This document shows, piece after piece, positions 50,994 through 60,256 of a stretch of DNA of 64,000 nucleotides (the stretch's first letter is position 1; every line of letters starts with the position of its first letter). The notes under the pieces were generated by a model. The model made no database searches. It was not told where the DNA came from and was given only the letters and a program-made list of their open reading frames with translations. The stretch is from assembly GCF_014205155.1 (NCBI RefSeq), contig NZ_JACHMX010000001.1, positions 8,928,001 to 8,992,000 of the forward strand, in the 5' to 3' direction. The DNA is from Amycolatopsis umgeniensis. GTDB lineage: Bacteria > Actinomycetota > Actinomycetes > Mycobacteriales > Pseudonocardiaceae. A program made the position numbers and the translations under genes.

Positions 50994-52213
50994 GAGCCGG
51001 AGACCAGCGCGATCCCGAGTGCGGTGTAGCCGATCATCAGCGCCAACATGGGGTACTGGCCCACCTTGACGTAGTTCGCGCGCAGCACCCCGACGGAGCG
51101 ATCATGTGCCGAGGTTACGGCCAGCACGTGCCCCGCGACGATTCCGGCGATCTGCACCAGCGCGATCACGCCGGTCGAGAGAACCGTGTAGTCGATCGCG
51201 CGACCGAACCCCTGCTGGCCGGAGAACACGGCGAACGAGAAGTAATGCGCGACGGTGTAACCGACCATGATCGGGATCAGCGACGGCGCGAAAGCGGGAT
51301 ACGGGTCGAAACCGCGTCGGAGATACGGCCTGGTCAGGCTGATGGCACCCGCATAGGCGCCGTAGGTGAGCGCGATGCAGGTCGCGAGCCCGGCCGTCCC
51401 GCCGAGAACGCCGGCGTCCAGTGAAGTCCAGAACGGGAGCCGCGTCAGGCCGTCGAAAGCCGTCGAGCCGAGCACCACCAGCACCAGCGCGGTCAGCCAC
51501 GGCGCGGGGGAGATGGTCAGGAGCCCGTCCAGCGGGTTCCTGACCACGAGACGCCCGTCGCCGCGCCTGCCGAAGGGGGAAAGGGCCGCGATCAGACGTG
51601 CGTAGACCTCGAAAGCGTCACCGCGGTCGAACCAGCGCGGACCGAAGACCATGCCGAACGCGATGTGTATAACGGCATATACGGCGCAGAAAAGGGCGAT
51701 CGCGCGCGGCGAGTCCGAATGCGGGAAGACCAGTTCCAGCCAAAGGAACGCAAGGAGGCCGACGATCGCGGGCAGATAGCCCAGCCGGTCCGGGAGTTCG
51801 CGATGTCGCGCGGGGATCAGGGACGCGACCGTCCTCAGTGGATTCAGCCGCCGCCAGACCGGGCCGAACAGAAGTGAGAGCGGCACCAGGCCGACCCAGA
51901 ACCAGACGTAGAACCACGCCGGCGCAGGGTTGTCGGCCGAAGTGCCGGGGCCAGCCCAGGCCATCGCCAGGAAGCCCGCGAACACCAGCACGCCGACCAC
52001 GCGCAACGCGACCCCGGTGAACGTGCTGTCGACGAACCGTTGCAGGGCAAGGGGAAGCGGGCGACCGGCGTCGGCGCCGCGGAGCTTGGGTTCCTTCCAG
52101 AACATGGTGAGCGCGAAGAAGGAGACCACGACGGCCGCAGCTCCCGCGTAGAGCGCGAGCCACAGCGGGACCGGCAGATCGGACCGGCCGCCGAGGCCGT
52201 GCGCCAGGATCAT
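50990..52213 (-). CDS. Polytopic membrane protein of unknown function
   Basis: ATG 52213 gives 407 aa with about ten membrane segments, for example WLALYAGAAAVVVSFFALTM and GVALRVVGVLVFAGFLAMAW. Conserved-looking cytoplasmic or loop motifs include FGPVWRRLNPLRTVASLIP and YLRRGFDPYPAFAPSLIPIMVGYTVAHYFSF. The gene overlaps both neighbours by ATGA, forming a three-gene operon with the cupredoxin-like lipoprotein and the 48-aa protein. I do not recognise the family. Confidence 0.75.
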   Translation of the reverse strand: MILAHGLGGRSDLPVPLWLALYAGAAAVVVSFFALTMFWKEPKLRGADAGRPLPLALQRFVDSTFTGVALRVVGVLVFAGFLAMAWAGPGTSADNPAPAWFYVWFWVGLVPLSLLFGPVWRRLNPLRTVASLIPARHRELPDRLGYLPAIVGLLAFLWLELVFPHSDSPRAIALFCAVYAVIHIAFGMVFGPRWFDRGDAFEVYARLIAALSPFGRRGDGRLVVRNPLDGLLTISPAPWLTALVLVVLGSTAFDGLTRLPFWTSLDAGVLGGTAGLATCIALTYGAYAGAISLTRPYLRRGFDPYPAFAPSLIPIMVGYTVAHYFSFAVFSGQQGFGRAIDYTVLSTGVIALVQIAGIVAGHVLAVTSAHDRSVGVLRANYVKVGQYPMLALMIGYTALGIALVSGS

Positions 52214-52566
52214 CCGCTCACCCGGAGCTTGGTCACCGCCGCGCCGCTCTTGTGCAGTTCCACCTCGAAGATCCCGTCGATGTTCGCGGTGAAGGCGACG
52301 CTCCCGGGAACCCCGGGAGCCAGTTGGGCGGCCTTGTCGTAGCCGTGGACGTGCAGCTCGTCCGCCTGGTCGGAGGTGACCTCCAGTGCGATGTTCTCGC
52401 CGGTGCGCACCGCGATCTCTTCCGGGCCTGTCGTGCGCTTGCCCTCGGTGATCGAGAACTTCACGGTCCGGGTGCCGGTGTCCGGCGCCGGTTCGGAACC
52501 GGTCGATCCCGAACAGCCCGCCACGGCCAGCAGCACGGCCACGGTGATCCCGCTGATCCTCCGCAT
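52210..52566 (-). CDS. Cupredoxin-like lipoprotein
   Basis: The 118-aa protein has a lipoprotein signal with lipobox VAGC (Cys18). The exported domain (about 33-118) has the strand pattern of cupredoxin-like domains: VRTGENIALEVTSDQADELHVHGYDKAAQLAPGVPGSVAFTANIDGIFEVELHKSGAAVTKLRV is its span in shortened form. HVHGYD supplies His residues, but the full copper site (Cys, Met) is not evident. It is first of the three-gene minus-strand operon and is divergent from the 598-aa membrane protein. Confidence 0.78.
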   Translation of the reverse strand: MRRISGITVAVLLAVAGCSGSTGSEPAPDTGTRTVKFSITEGKRTTGPEEIAVRTGENIALEVTSDQADELHVHGYDKAAQLAPGVPGSVAFTANIDGIFEVELHKSGAAVTKLRVSG

Positions 52567-52623
52567 CGAGGTTCCTCCAAGTCGTACGCCCCGGCTTGCC
52601 TGGCCGGGACCTTGCCCCTATCG

Positions 52624-52641
52624 TGTTACCCAAAGGTAACA
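52624..52641. promoter_or_regulatory. Perfect palindrome TGTTACC-caaa-GGTAACA
   Basis: An 18-bp element with perfect 7-bp arms in the 106-bp gap between the divergent lipoprotein and large membrane protein genes. It lies 31 bp before the plus-strand GTG. It probably binds a regulator controlling both transcription units. Confidence 0.65.
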
Positions 52642-52672
52642 GTTACTCAGGTTAGCAGGAAGGCGAACAACG

Positions 52673-54469
52673 GTGTTCTTGGCTCAGGAGAGCCCGCCTG
52701 CGGGCGGTGCGCAATTCGGGCAGATCGTCATCGCGGGCCTGATGTTCACCGCGGTCTTCCTCCCCTTGGGTGTTTTCGTCCTCCGCGAGCGCGCGGGGAA
52801 GCGGACCGTCGTCGGTCGCGTCGCGGACTGGATGGGTGACTTCAGCGGGCTGCCGCGCTGGGCCGCGCTGCCGATGTTCGGTGCCTTCCTCTCGGGGATG
52901 TCGGCGCTGATCGGCGTCTACTGGGACGTGCCGATCCACATGGAGCTCGGCCGCGACGAGGGGCCGCTCGCGAACCCGTCGCACTACCCGATCTACTTCG
53001 GACTGATGGGCATCTTCGCCAGCGGCGTGCTCAGCGCGACCCTCGCGACGAAGAACCTGCCCCAGCGCACGTTCAAGATCGGCCCGCACTGGCGGGCGCC
53101 GATGGGTTCCATCCAGATGATGGCGACCGGTCTGGTCGGCATCGCCGGCTTCCCGCTCGACGACGTCTGGCACCGGCTGTTCGGCCAGGACGTCACCGAA
53201 TGGGGGCCGACACACGTCCTGATGATCGGCGGCGGTGTCTGCGTCGTGCTGGGTCTGCAGTTGCTGCTCGGCGAGGCGCGCCAGGTGGGCGCGACCGGGC
53301 CGATCGTGCGCCTGCTCGGCCCGGTGCTCGCCGGTGCCTGGATGATGGGCGCTTCGGCGTTCCTCATGGAGTTCGACCTCGGCGTCCCGCAGTTCCCGAT
53401 GCTGTCCCAGGTGGTGCTCGTCGGCCTGATCGGTGCCTGGACGCTGACCTACGGACGGCTGTCCTGGGGGCCCGGCGGCGCGCTGATCGTCGTCGCGGTC
53501 TTCCTCGCCTCTCGTGCGTCCTTCACCGTCATCCCGCTGTTCGCGGACCTGCACGTGGCCTCGTTGCTGCCGTACATCGCCGAAGCGGTGATCATCGAGG
53601 TCGTCGCGCTGGCGATGCGGAACCGTCAGGGTTACTCGTTCGCCGCTGTCGCGGGTCTGCTCGTGGGGACCGCCGGGATGCTCGCCGAGGCGGCGTTCAC
53701 CCAGTGGCTCATGCCGAACCCGTGGCCTGTCGCCCATCTGCCGTTGTTCGTCCTGTTCGGGACAGGCGCGGCGCTCGCGGGCGCGTTCATCGGTGTCTGG
53801 CAGTACCAGCGAGTGGAGGAGACGGCGACCCGGGTGCCCGCCGCGGGCCCCCGGCACGCGATCGGGCTCGTCGGCGCGCTGGGCGCGGTCGTCCTGATGT
53901 CGTCGGTCGCCGTCCCGCAGGATCCGGAACGGGGCTTCAGTGCCGACGTCCGGCTGACCGAAGCCGCCGTCGGGCAGCCGATCTCGAATCCGCACGGTGG
54001 CGGCACGCCCCGGTGGGTCGACGCGACCGTCACGATCTCGCGGCCCGAGCTGGCGGACGACGCCGTCTGGCTGAACGGCTTCGCTTGGCAGGGCGGCGAC
54101 TTCTTCACCGCGCCGCTCGAGAAGATCGGCGACGGTGTCTACCGCACGGTGCAGCCACTGCCGGTGTTCGGGCAGTGGAAGACCGGGATCCGCGTGCACG
54201 TCCCGAACCGGATGATGGGGCTCGCCCCGATCTACGCGCCCGCCGACCCGGCCGCGAACGCGCCGTCGATCGACGCGGCGTCCGGCTCGCGTGTGTTCAT
54301 GTCCGAGATCGAGTTCCTGCAGCGGGAACGGAAGTCGGAGACGCCCGCCGTGCTGTGGACGGTCGCGTACGCCGTCGTCGGACTCATCTTCGCGGGTATG
54401 TGGGCGTTGTTCGCGTGGCTCTACGCGGCGGCCGCCACCGCGCGACGGCGTGAGGTCTCCGTCGGCTGA
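52673..54469 (+). CDS. Large polytopic membrane protein with FixH/YtkA-like exported domain
   Basis: The 598-aa protein (GTG start) has about ten membrane helices in residues 15-430 and one near the C-terminus. Residues about 435-560 form an exported domain (VDATVTISRPELADDAVWLNGF, then QGGDFFTAPLEKIGDGVYRT and FGQWKTGIRVHVPNRMMG) that resembles YtkA/FixH-type beta domains. His and Asp-rich loop VYWDVPIHMELGRDEG may bind a metal or heme. Divergent from a cupredoxin-like lipoprotein; a metal (copper) or respiratory role is a weak inference. I do not know the family. Confidence 0.75.
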   Translation: MFLAQESPPAGGAQFGQIVIAGLMFTAVFLPLGVFVLRERAGKRTVVGRVADWMGDFSGLPRWAALPMFGAFLSGMSALIGVYWDVPIHMELGRDEGPLANPSHYPIYFGLMGIFASGVLSATLATKNLPQRTFKIGPHWRAPMGSIQMMATGLVGIAGFPLDDVWHRLFGQDVTEWGPTHVLMIGGGVCVVLGLQLLLGEARQVGATGPIVRLLGPVLAGAWMMGASAFLMEFDLGVPQFPMLSQVVLVGLIGAWTLTYGRLSWGPGGALIVVAVFLASRASFTVIPLFADLHVASLLPYIAEAVIIEVVALAMRNRQGYSFAAVAGLLVGTAGMLAEAAFTQWLMPNPWPVAHLPLFVLFGTGAALAGAFIGVWQYQRVEETATRVPAAGPRHAIGLVGALGAVVLMSSVAVPQDPERGFSADVRLTEAAVGQPISNPHGGGTPRWVDATVTISRPELADDAVWLNGFAWQGGDFFTAPLEKIGDGVYRTVQPLPVFGQWKTGIRVHVPNRMMGLAPIYAPADPAANAPSIDAASGSRVFMSEIEFLQRERKSETPAVLWTVAYAVVGLIFAGMWALFAWLYAAAATARRREVSVG

Positions 54470-54754
54470 CGCTTTGCTCGCACTTCGTCGCACGTATCGA
54501 TTGAGCATCATCCCGCGCAAGCCTTTTGCAAGCACGCTTCCCTTGAATACCCAGGACACTGCACGTGGTCCCGCTTCACGCGTCGAAATGGTGACTCACC
54601 GCTACTTTGCTTCAACGTAAAGTAGCTGTTGGCCACGCGAAGGCATCCGCCGTGCACGATCGGTATTGGCGAGTCATTGCGCGGTTACCGCGATATGTGG
54701 TTACTTTTCCGCCTCGGGGGTTGGGACACAGCGAATTTCGATGGGGTGGTCTTC
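54470..54754. other. 285-bp upstream region of the peptide ABC operon
   Basis: No gene is seen here. A dyad with perfect 8-bp arms occurs at 54601-54626. The rest is less GC-rich than the coding DNA. Confidence 0.6.
54601..54626. promoter_or_regulatory. Dyad upstream of the peptide ABC operon
   Basis: GCTACTTT (54601-54608) and AAAGTAGC (54619-54626) are perfect inverted arms around TGCTTCAACGT-like sequence, 129 bp before the solute-binding protein start. It may be an operator or the stem of a leader structure. Confidence 0.45.
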
Positions 54755-56584
54755 GTGCGCACAGAGCGTTTTCCCAGGCGACGGCGTGGTCTTCACGTGG
54801 TCGCCGTCCTCGCCGCTTCGGCGGTCGCGACGGTGCCTTTCGTGCCCGCCGCGGCGGCGCAGCAGCAGGGCAAGGTTCTCCGGGTGGCGCTCACGACCGG
54901 GATCGACCACCTGAACCCCTTCACCGCCCAGTTGTCGGCGGCGACGCAGGTCGGCCGGTTCAACTACGAGTTCCTGACCCTGCCCTCGGCCGAGGACACC
55001 CAGCCCACGGGCGGCGTCGCCGAGTCTTGGAAGACCTCGGACGACAAGCTCACCTGGACCTTCACCATCCGTCAGGGGATGAAGTGGTCCGACGGCAAGC
55101 CGGTCACCGCGCAGGACCCCGCGTACACGTTCCAGCGGATGCTCGACGACGAGAACGCCCGCACCGCGAACGGCAGCTACGTCTCCAACTTCGCCTCGGT
55201 TTCGGCGCCGGACGACAAGACGCTCGTCATCAAGACCAAGGCGCCGCAGTCGAGCATGACCTCGCTCGACGTCCCGATCGTGCCCAAGCACATCTGGGAG
55301 CCGATCAAGGACCTCAACGCCCCCTCGACCGACGAGATGGCCGTGGTGGGCGTCGGCAGCGGGCCGTACCTGCTGACCGAGTACAAGAAGAACGAGTTCG
55401 TGAAGTTCAAGGCGAACAAGGACTACTGGCGCGGCGCGCCCAAGGTCGACGAACTGCAGCTGCTGCAGTTCAAGGACGCCGAGGCGGCTGTGAACGCGCT
55501 CAAGCAGGGCGAGGTCGACGTCATCAACCGGCTCACGCCGACGCAGTTCGACGCGCTCAAGAGCGAGAAGAACATCACCACGAACAAGGCCCCCGGCCGC
55601 CGGTACAACGAACTCATCATCAACTTCGGCGTCAAGAACGTGGTCGACCAGCCGATCGGTGACGGCAACCCGATCCTGAAGGACCTGCGCGTCCGCAAGG
55701 CGATCGCGCAGGCCATCGACACCGAGAGCATCGTCCAGAAGGTGATGAACGGCTACGGCCAGCCCGGGACCGGTGTCGTGCCTGCGATCTACAAGTCCTA
55801 CACCTGGACCCCGTCCGACGCCGAGAAGACCAAGTTCGACATCGCCGCCGCGAACGCCACGCTCGACCAGGCGGGTTACGCCAAGGGGCCGGACGGCATC
55901 CGTGTCGCCCCCGGTGGCGCGAAGCTGGAGTTCCGCCTCGTCGGCCACTCGAACCGGCCGTTCGACCAGCGCACCGCCCAGTTCGTCGGCGGCTGGCTCA
56001 AGGACATCGGCATCGGCGTCAAGCAGGAACTCGTCTCCGACGACGAGGTGGACGACCGCACCACCGCGGGCAACTACGACCTGGCGATCTCCGGTTACGG
56101 CACCTCGCCCGACCCGGACTACGCCCTCAGCCTGAACACCTGTGCCGGCCGCCCGAACGCCCAGGGCAACGGCGGCAGCTCGGCGACGTTCTTCTGCGAC
56201 CCGCGCTACGAAGAGCTGTACAAGAAGCAGCTGACCGAGTTCGACCCGGCCAAGCGCGCCGAGATCGTCAAGCAGGCGCAGGCCGTGCTGGCCGGCGAGT
56301 ACGTCGACGTCGTCCTGGACTACGACAACGTGCTCGAGGCCTACCGCTCGGACAAGTTCGCCTCGTTCACCAAGCAGCCACAGCCCGACGGCGCGATCCT
56401 CGAGCAGTCCGGCTACTGGGGCGTCTACGGCGCCACCCCGGCCGACGCCGCCGCGGCGGGCTCGGAGGACGGCGGAAGCAATACCGGATTGTGGATCGGC
56501 ATCGGCGCGGTCGTGCTCGTGGTGCTCGTCGGCGGCGGCGTGCTGCTCGGGCGGCGCGGCAAGTCGGCCGACGACCGGGAGTAA
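54755..56584 (+). CDS. ABC importer solute-binding protein, family 5, with C-terminal anchor
   Basis: GTG 54755 gives 609 aa with a signal peptide (RRRRGLHVVAVLAASAVATVPFVPAAAA). The body is SBP_bac_5: ALTTGIDHLNPFTAQLSAATQ near the N-terminus and WTFTIRQGMKWSDGKPVTAQD around residues 105-125, as in oligopeptide and dipeptide receptors. Unusually, it lacks a lipobox and ends with a membrane helix (NTGLWIGIGAVVLVVLVGGGVLLG) plus a basic tail, so it is anchored at the C-terminus. It is first of a four-gene import operon. Confidence 0.9.
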   Translation: MRTERFPRRRRGLHVVAVLAASAVATVPFVPAAAAQQQGKVLRVALTTGIDHLNPFTAQLSAATQVGRFNYEFLTLPSAEDTQPTGGVAESWKTSDDKLTWTFTIRQGMKWSDGKPVTAQDPAYTFQRMLDDENARTANGSYVSNFASVSAPDDKTLVIKTKAPQSSMTSLDVPIVPKHIWEPIKDLNAPSTDEMAVVGVGSGPYLLTEYKKNEFVKFKANKDYWRGAPKVDELQLLQFKDAEAAVNALKQGEVDVINRLTPTQFDALKSEKNITTNKAPGRRYNELIINFGVKNVVDQPIGDGNPILKDLRVRKAIAQAIDTESIVQKVMNGYGQPGTGVVPAIYKSYTWTPSDAEKTKFDIAAANATLDQAGYAKGPDGIRVAPGGAKLEFRLVGHSNRPFDQRTAQFVGGWLKDIGIGVKQELVSDDEVDDRTTAGNYDLAISGYGTSPDPDYALSLNTCAGRPNAQGNGGSSATFFCDPRYEELYKKQLTEFDPAKRAEIVKQAQAVLAGEYVDVVLDYDNVLEAYRSDKFASFTKQPQPDGAILEQSGYWGVYGATPADAAAAGSEDGGSNTGLWIGIGAVVLVVLVGGGVLLGRRGKSADDRE

Positions 56585-56593
56585 AGGACAGCG

Positions 56594-57625
56594 TTGACCG
56601 AAGCACTCAGTTCCCTCGATCAGCCCTCGGCGCTCGTCGATCCCGACGAGCGCCGGGGCGGGACCGGTACCACCCGGTTCGTCCTCACCAAGATCGGCGA
56701 AGCGCTGGCCAGCCTCGTCCTGGTGGTCGTCCTCGGCTTCTTCCTGTTCCGGATGCTGCCCGGCGACCCGGTCCGGACCATGGTCCGCGACCGGCCGACC
56801 GACGCGAAGATGATGGCGGAACTGCGCGAGCAGATGGGCGTGGACAAGCCCCTGCTGGTGCAGTTCTGGGACTACATCACCGGTCTGCTGACCGGCGACA
56901 TGGGCCAGTCCTACATCCTGCGGCAGCCTGTCGCGGGCCTGATCGGTGAACGCCTCTGGCCGACCATCCTGCTCGTCGGCAGCGCGACGGTACTCGCGAT
57001 CCTGCTCGGTCTGTGGCTCGGCATCCGGGCAGCGTGGCGGCGTGACAGCACCTTCGACCGGGCCCAGACCGGGATCGCGCTCACGCTGTGGTCGGTCCCG
57101 CAGTTCTGGTTGGGACTCATTCTGCTGGTCGCGACGAACGGGCTCTTCCCCAGCCGAGGCATGCACTCGCCGGACGTCGAGCCCGGATTCTTCTCCGAAG
57201 GCCTCGACGTCCTGCACCACCTGGTGCTGCCCTGTCTGACGCTGCTCGTGGTCTTCTACGCCCAGTACATGCTCGTGATGCGGTCGTCGCTCATCGGGGA
57301 GATGAACTCCGACTACCTCACCACCGCGCGGGCGAAAGGGTTGCGGGACGAGCTGGTGCGGCGCAAGCACGCGGTGCCCAACGCCCTCCTGCCGACCGTC
57401 ACGCTCATCTTCATCCAGTTCGGCATGGTGGTGTCCGGCGCGGTCTCGGTGGAGGCCGTGTTCAGCTGGCCCGGCCTCGGCCAGCTGCTCTACACGTCGC
57501 TCCAGGGGCCGGATCTCCCTCTCCTGCAAGGAGTATTCGTGGTCCTGGCCGGTGCGGTCGTGGTGATGAACCTGTTCGCGGAACTGCTCTACCGCGTACT
57601 CGACCCGAGGGTGCGGACGGCATGA
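56594..57625 (+). CDS. Peptide ABC importer permease (DppB-like)
   Basis: The TTG at 56594 opens a 343-aa permease, 9 bp after the receptor gene (AAAGGA site). The FFLFRMLPGDPVRTMV segment and RTARAKGLRDELVRRKHAVPNAL EAA loop are typical of DppB/OppB proteins. About six membrane helices are present. It forms the channel with the next permease. The stop overlaps the dppC-like start (ATGA). Confidence 0.93.
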   Translation: MTEALSSLDQPSALVDPDERRGGTGTTRFVLTKIGEALASLVLVVVLGFFLFRMLPGDPVRTMVRDRPTDAKMMAELREQMGVDKPLLVQFWDYITGLLTGDMGQSYILRQPVAGLIGERLWPTILLVGSATVLAILLGLWLGIRAAWRRDSTFDRAQTGIALTLWSVPQFWLGLILLVATNGLFPSRGMHSPDVEPGFFSEGLDVLHHLVLPCLTLLVVFYAQYMLVMRSSLIGEMNSDYLTTARAKGLRDELVRRKHAVPNALLPTVTLIFIQFGMVVSGAVSVEAVFSWPGLGQLLYTSLQGPDLPLLQGVFVVLAGAVVVMNLFAELLYRVLDPRVRTA

Positions 57626-58527
57626 CCACCACGGACAAACCAGGCACGATCGCCTGGCGCCGTCGCCGGGCGGCGGTGGCGAAGCACTGGCGCGAGTTCG
57701 CGACCAACAAGGCCGGGCTGACCGGGTTGATCTTCCTCGGTGTCATCAGCGTGCTGGCGATCCTGGCCCCGGTCCTGACCGACGATTCGGGGCTCGACGT
57801 CACCAAGGTCACCGGTCGTCCGCTGCAGCCCCCGAGCGCGGAGTTCTGGCTCGGCACCGACATCGACGGCCGGTCCGTCCTCCTGATGACGTACTGGGGC
57901 GCGAGGATCTCCCTGCTCGTGGGGTTCTCCGCCGCGTTCCTCTCGGTGCTGATCGGCACGATCATCGGCATCGCGGCCGCGCATTTCGGCGGTTGGATCT
58001 CGAGCCTGCTGCTGCGGTTCACGGACTTCTTCCTGGTGCTGCCGTCGCTCGTGCTGGCCGTGGTGCTGGCCGCGGTCCTCGACCGGAACACGGCGACCGT
58101 CATCGTCGCCATCGGCGTCACCGCTTGGCCGAGCACGGCGCGGCTGGTCCGGGCGCAGACCCTGACCATCGAGAGCAGGCCGTACATCGAGCGCTCGAAG
58201 GCACTCGGCGGGGGACACCTGCACCTCATCGGCAAGCACGTGCTGCCCGGTGTCATGCCGCTCGTACTCGCCAACACCACGCTCGTCGTCGGCAACGCCG
58301 TCATCGCCGACGCCACGCTTTCCTTCCTGGGGGTCGGCGACCCGAACTCCATCTCCTGGGGCGCGATGCTGCAGACCGCGCTGAACAACGGAGCCATCAC
58401 CCGGGGTGCCTGGTGGAACCTGCTGCCGCCGGGGATCGCGATCGTCGTGATCGTCCTCGCTTTCACTCTCGTCGGACGCGCGCTGGAAACCGTGCTGAAC
58501 CCGCGCCTGAAGGGACAGCACTCATGA
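57622..58527 (+). CDS. Peptide ABC importer permease (DppC-like)
   Basis: The 301-aa permease has the OppC_N segment (WREFATNKAGLTGLIFLGVISVLAILAPVLTDD), a GTDIDGRSVLLMTYWGARISL motif and the EAA loop (YIERSKALGGGHLHLIGKHVLPG). About six membrane helices. It pairs with the DppB-like subunit. ATGA overlaps link it with genes on both sides. Confidence 0.93.
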   Translation: MTTTDKPGTIAWRRRRAAVAKHWREFATNKAGLTGLIFLGVISVLAILAPVLTDDSGLDVTKVTGRPLQPPSAEFWLGTDIDGRSVLLMTYWGARISLLVGFSAAFLSVLIGTIIGIAAAHFGGWISSLLLRFTDFFLVLPSLVLAVVLAAVLDRNTATVIVAIGVTAWPSTARLVRAQTLTIESRPYIERSKALGGGHLHLIGKHVLPGVMPLVLANTTLVVGNAVIADATLSFLGVGDPNSISWGAMLQTALNNGAITRGAWWNLLPPGIAIVVIVLAFTLVGRALETVLNPRLKGQHS

Positions 58528-60173
58528 GCCCCTTGCTGGAACTGAAGAACCTCGGCGTCACCTACACCACCGGCAGCGGCGACGTCGCCGCCGTCCGTGG
58601 TGTCGACCTGGTACTCGAACCCGGCGACACCCTCGGCGTGGCGGGGGAGTCGGGTTCGGGGAAGTCGACCGTCGCGATGAGCGTGCTGCGGCTGCTCCCG
58701 CGTTCGGCGAAGGTCAGCGGCGAGATCCTGCTGGGCGGCGAAGACATCACGGCGATGAAATGGGGCAGGCTGCGCGCGGTGCGCTGGGCCGAGGCCTCGG
58801 TGGTGTTCCAAGGCGCGATGCACGCGCTCAACCCGGTCCGCAAGATCGGGGAACAGATCGCCGAGCCGATCCGACTGCACCCGCCCGAGGGCAAGGCGTT
58901 GTCGGACGCCGCCGTCAAGGCCAAGGTTTCGGAACTGCTCGAGCAGGTCGATCTGCCACCCGGTCGCGCCGGGGCGTACCCGCACGAACTGTCCGGCGGC
59001 CAGAAGCAGCGCGTGATGATCGCGATGGCGCTGGCCTGCTCGCCGCGCTTGATCATCGCGGACGAGCCGACCACCGCACTCGACGTCGTCGTCCAGGCCC
59101 AGGTGCTCGACCTGCTCGGCAGGCTGGTCGCCGAGCAGGGGATCGGGCTGATCATGATCAGCCACGACCTGTCGGTCCTCGCCGCGACCTGCCGCCGGAT
59201 CGCGGTGATGTACGACGGTGAGATCGTCGAGGAACGGCCGAGCGCCGAGTTGATGAGCTCGCCGCACCACGAGCACAGCAAGGCGCTGGCGGCCGCCTTC
59301 CCGACCGTCGGCGATCCGGTGTCCCGGTTCGCGCCCGCGACCAGCACACCGTTGCCACCGGAACCGGAACGCTCCGGTGAGCGGCCCGCGCTGCTGGAGG
59401 CCGAAGACCTGCGCGTCAGCTTCCGTGACCGCACCGGGAAGCGGATCAACGCCGTCGCCGGGGTGAGCCTCCAGGTGCGGAAGGACGAGATCGTCGCGCT
59501 CGTCGGCCAGTCGGGCTCGGGAAAGACCACGCTGGCCAGGACGCTGCTCGGACTGCAGAAACCCGACTCCGGCGCGGTGCGGTACGACGGCAAACCGGTC
59601 CCGCTCGGCGGTGCCGGGCTCAAGGCGTACCGGCGGCAGGTCCAGCTGGTCCTGCAGGACCCGACCAGCGCGCTGAACCCGAACCACACGGTGTACGAGG
59701 CCGTCGCCGAAGGCCCCCGCATCCACGGGATGAGCGCGAACGAACACGAGATCGTCACCAAGGCCCTCGAAGCGGCCGAACTGCGGCCGGCGGAGAAGTT
59801 CCTCGACAGGCTCCCGCACGAGCTGTCCGGCGGGCAGCGGCAGCGGGTGGTCATCGCGGGCGCGCTCGCGCTGGACCCCGGCGTGGTCGTGGCCGACGAG
59901 CCGGTGGCGTCGCTCGACGCGTCGGTGCGAGGGGAGATCCTCGCGCTGTTGCTGCGCCTGCGGCGTGAGCTGGGTCTCGCCGGACTCGTGATCACCCACG
60001 ACCTCGGGCTGGCCTGGAACATCGCCGACCGTGTCGCCGTGATGTACCGCGGGGAGCTGGTGGAGGTCGGTACCGTGGAGGAGGTCCTGCTGGACCCGAA
60101 GCACGACTACACGAAGTCGCTGCTCGCCGCTTTGCCCGGTGGTACCGCCCAGCGGGCGGCGGTCGACCGCTGA
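58524..60173 (+). CDS. Fused two-domain peptide ABC importer ATPase (DppD-DppF)
   Basis: The 549-aa protein joins two ABC ATPases normally encoded separately. Domain 1 has GESGSGKST (near 41-49), LSGGQKQR and IIADEPTTALD; domain 2 has GQSGSGKTT (near 327-335), LSGGQRQR and VVADEPVASLD. Both look catalytically complete. It energises the importer for oligopeptides or related solutes. The start overlaps the DppC-like stop. No further gene follows in the operon; an inverted repeat TTCCCG/CGGGAA (60183-60203) may be a weak terminator. Confidence 0.93.
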   Translation: MSPLLELKNLGVTYTTGSGDVAAVRGVDLVLEPGDTLGVAGESGSGKSTVAMSVLRLLPRSAKVSGEILLGGEDITAMKWGRLRAVRWAEASVVFQGAMHALNPVRKIGEQIAEPIRLHPPEGKALSDAAVKAKVSELLEQVDLPPGRAGAYPHELSGGQKQRVMIAMALACSPRLIIADEPTTALDVVVQAQVLDLLGRLVAEQGIGLIMISHDLSVLAATCRRIAVMYDGEIVEERPSAELMSSPHHEHSKALAAAFPTVGDPVSRFAPATSTPLPPEPERSGERPALLEAEDLRVSFRDRTGKRINAVAGVSLQVRKDEIVALVGQSGSGKTTLARTLLGLQKPDSGAVRYDGKPVPLGGAGLKAYRRQVQLVLQDPTSALNPNHTVYEAVAEGPRIHGMSANEHEIVTKALEAAELRPAEKFLDRLPHELSGGQRQRVVIAGALALDPGVVVADEPVASLDASVRGEILALLLRLRRELGLAGLVITHDLGLAWNIADRVAVMYRGELVEVGTVEEVLLDPKHDYTKSLLAALPGGTAQRAAVDR

Positions 60174-60256
60174 CCGACGCGATTCCCGTGTCCGACGCGG
60201 GAAACACCCATTGCCGCGCACTCGCACAGGCGCGGTGTGTAACCTCCAATCTCGAA

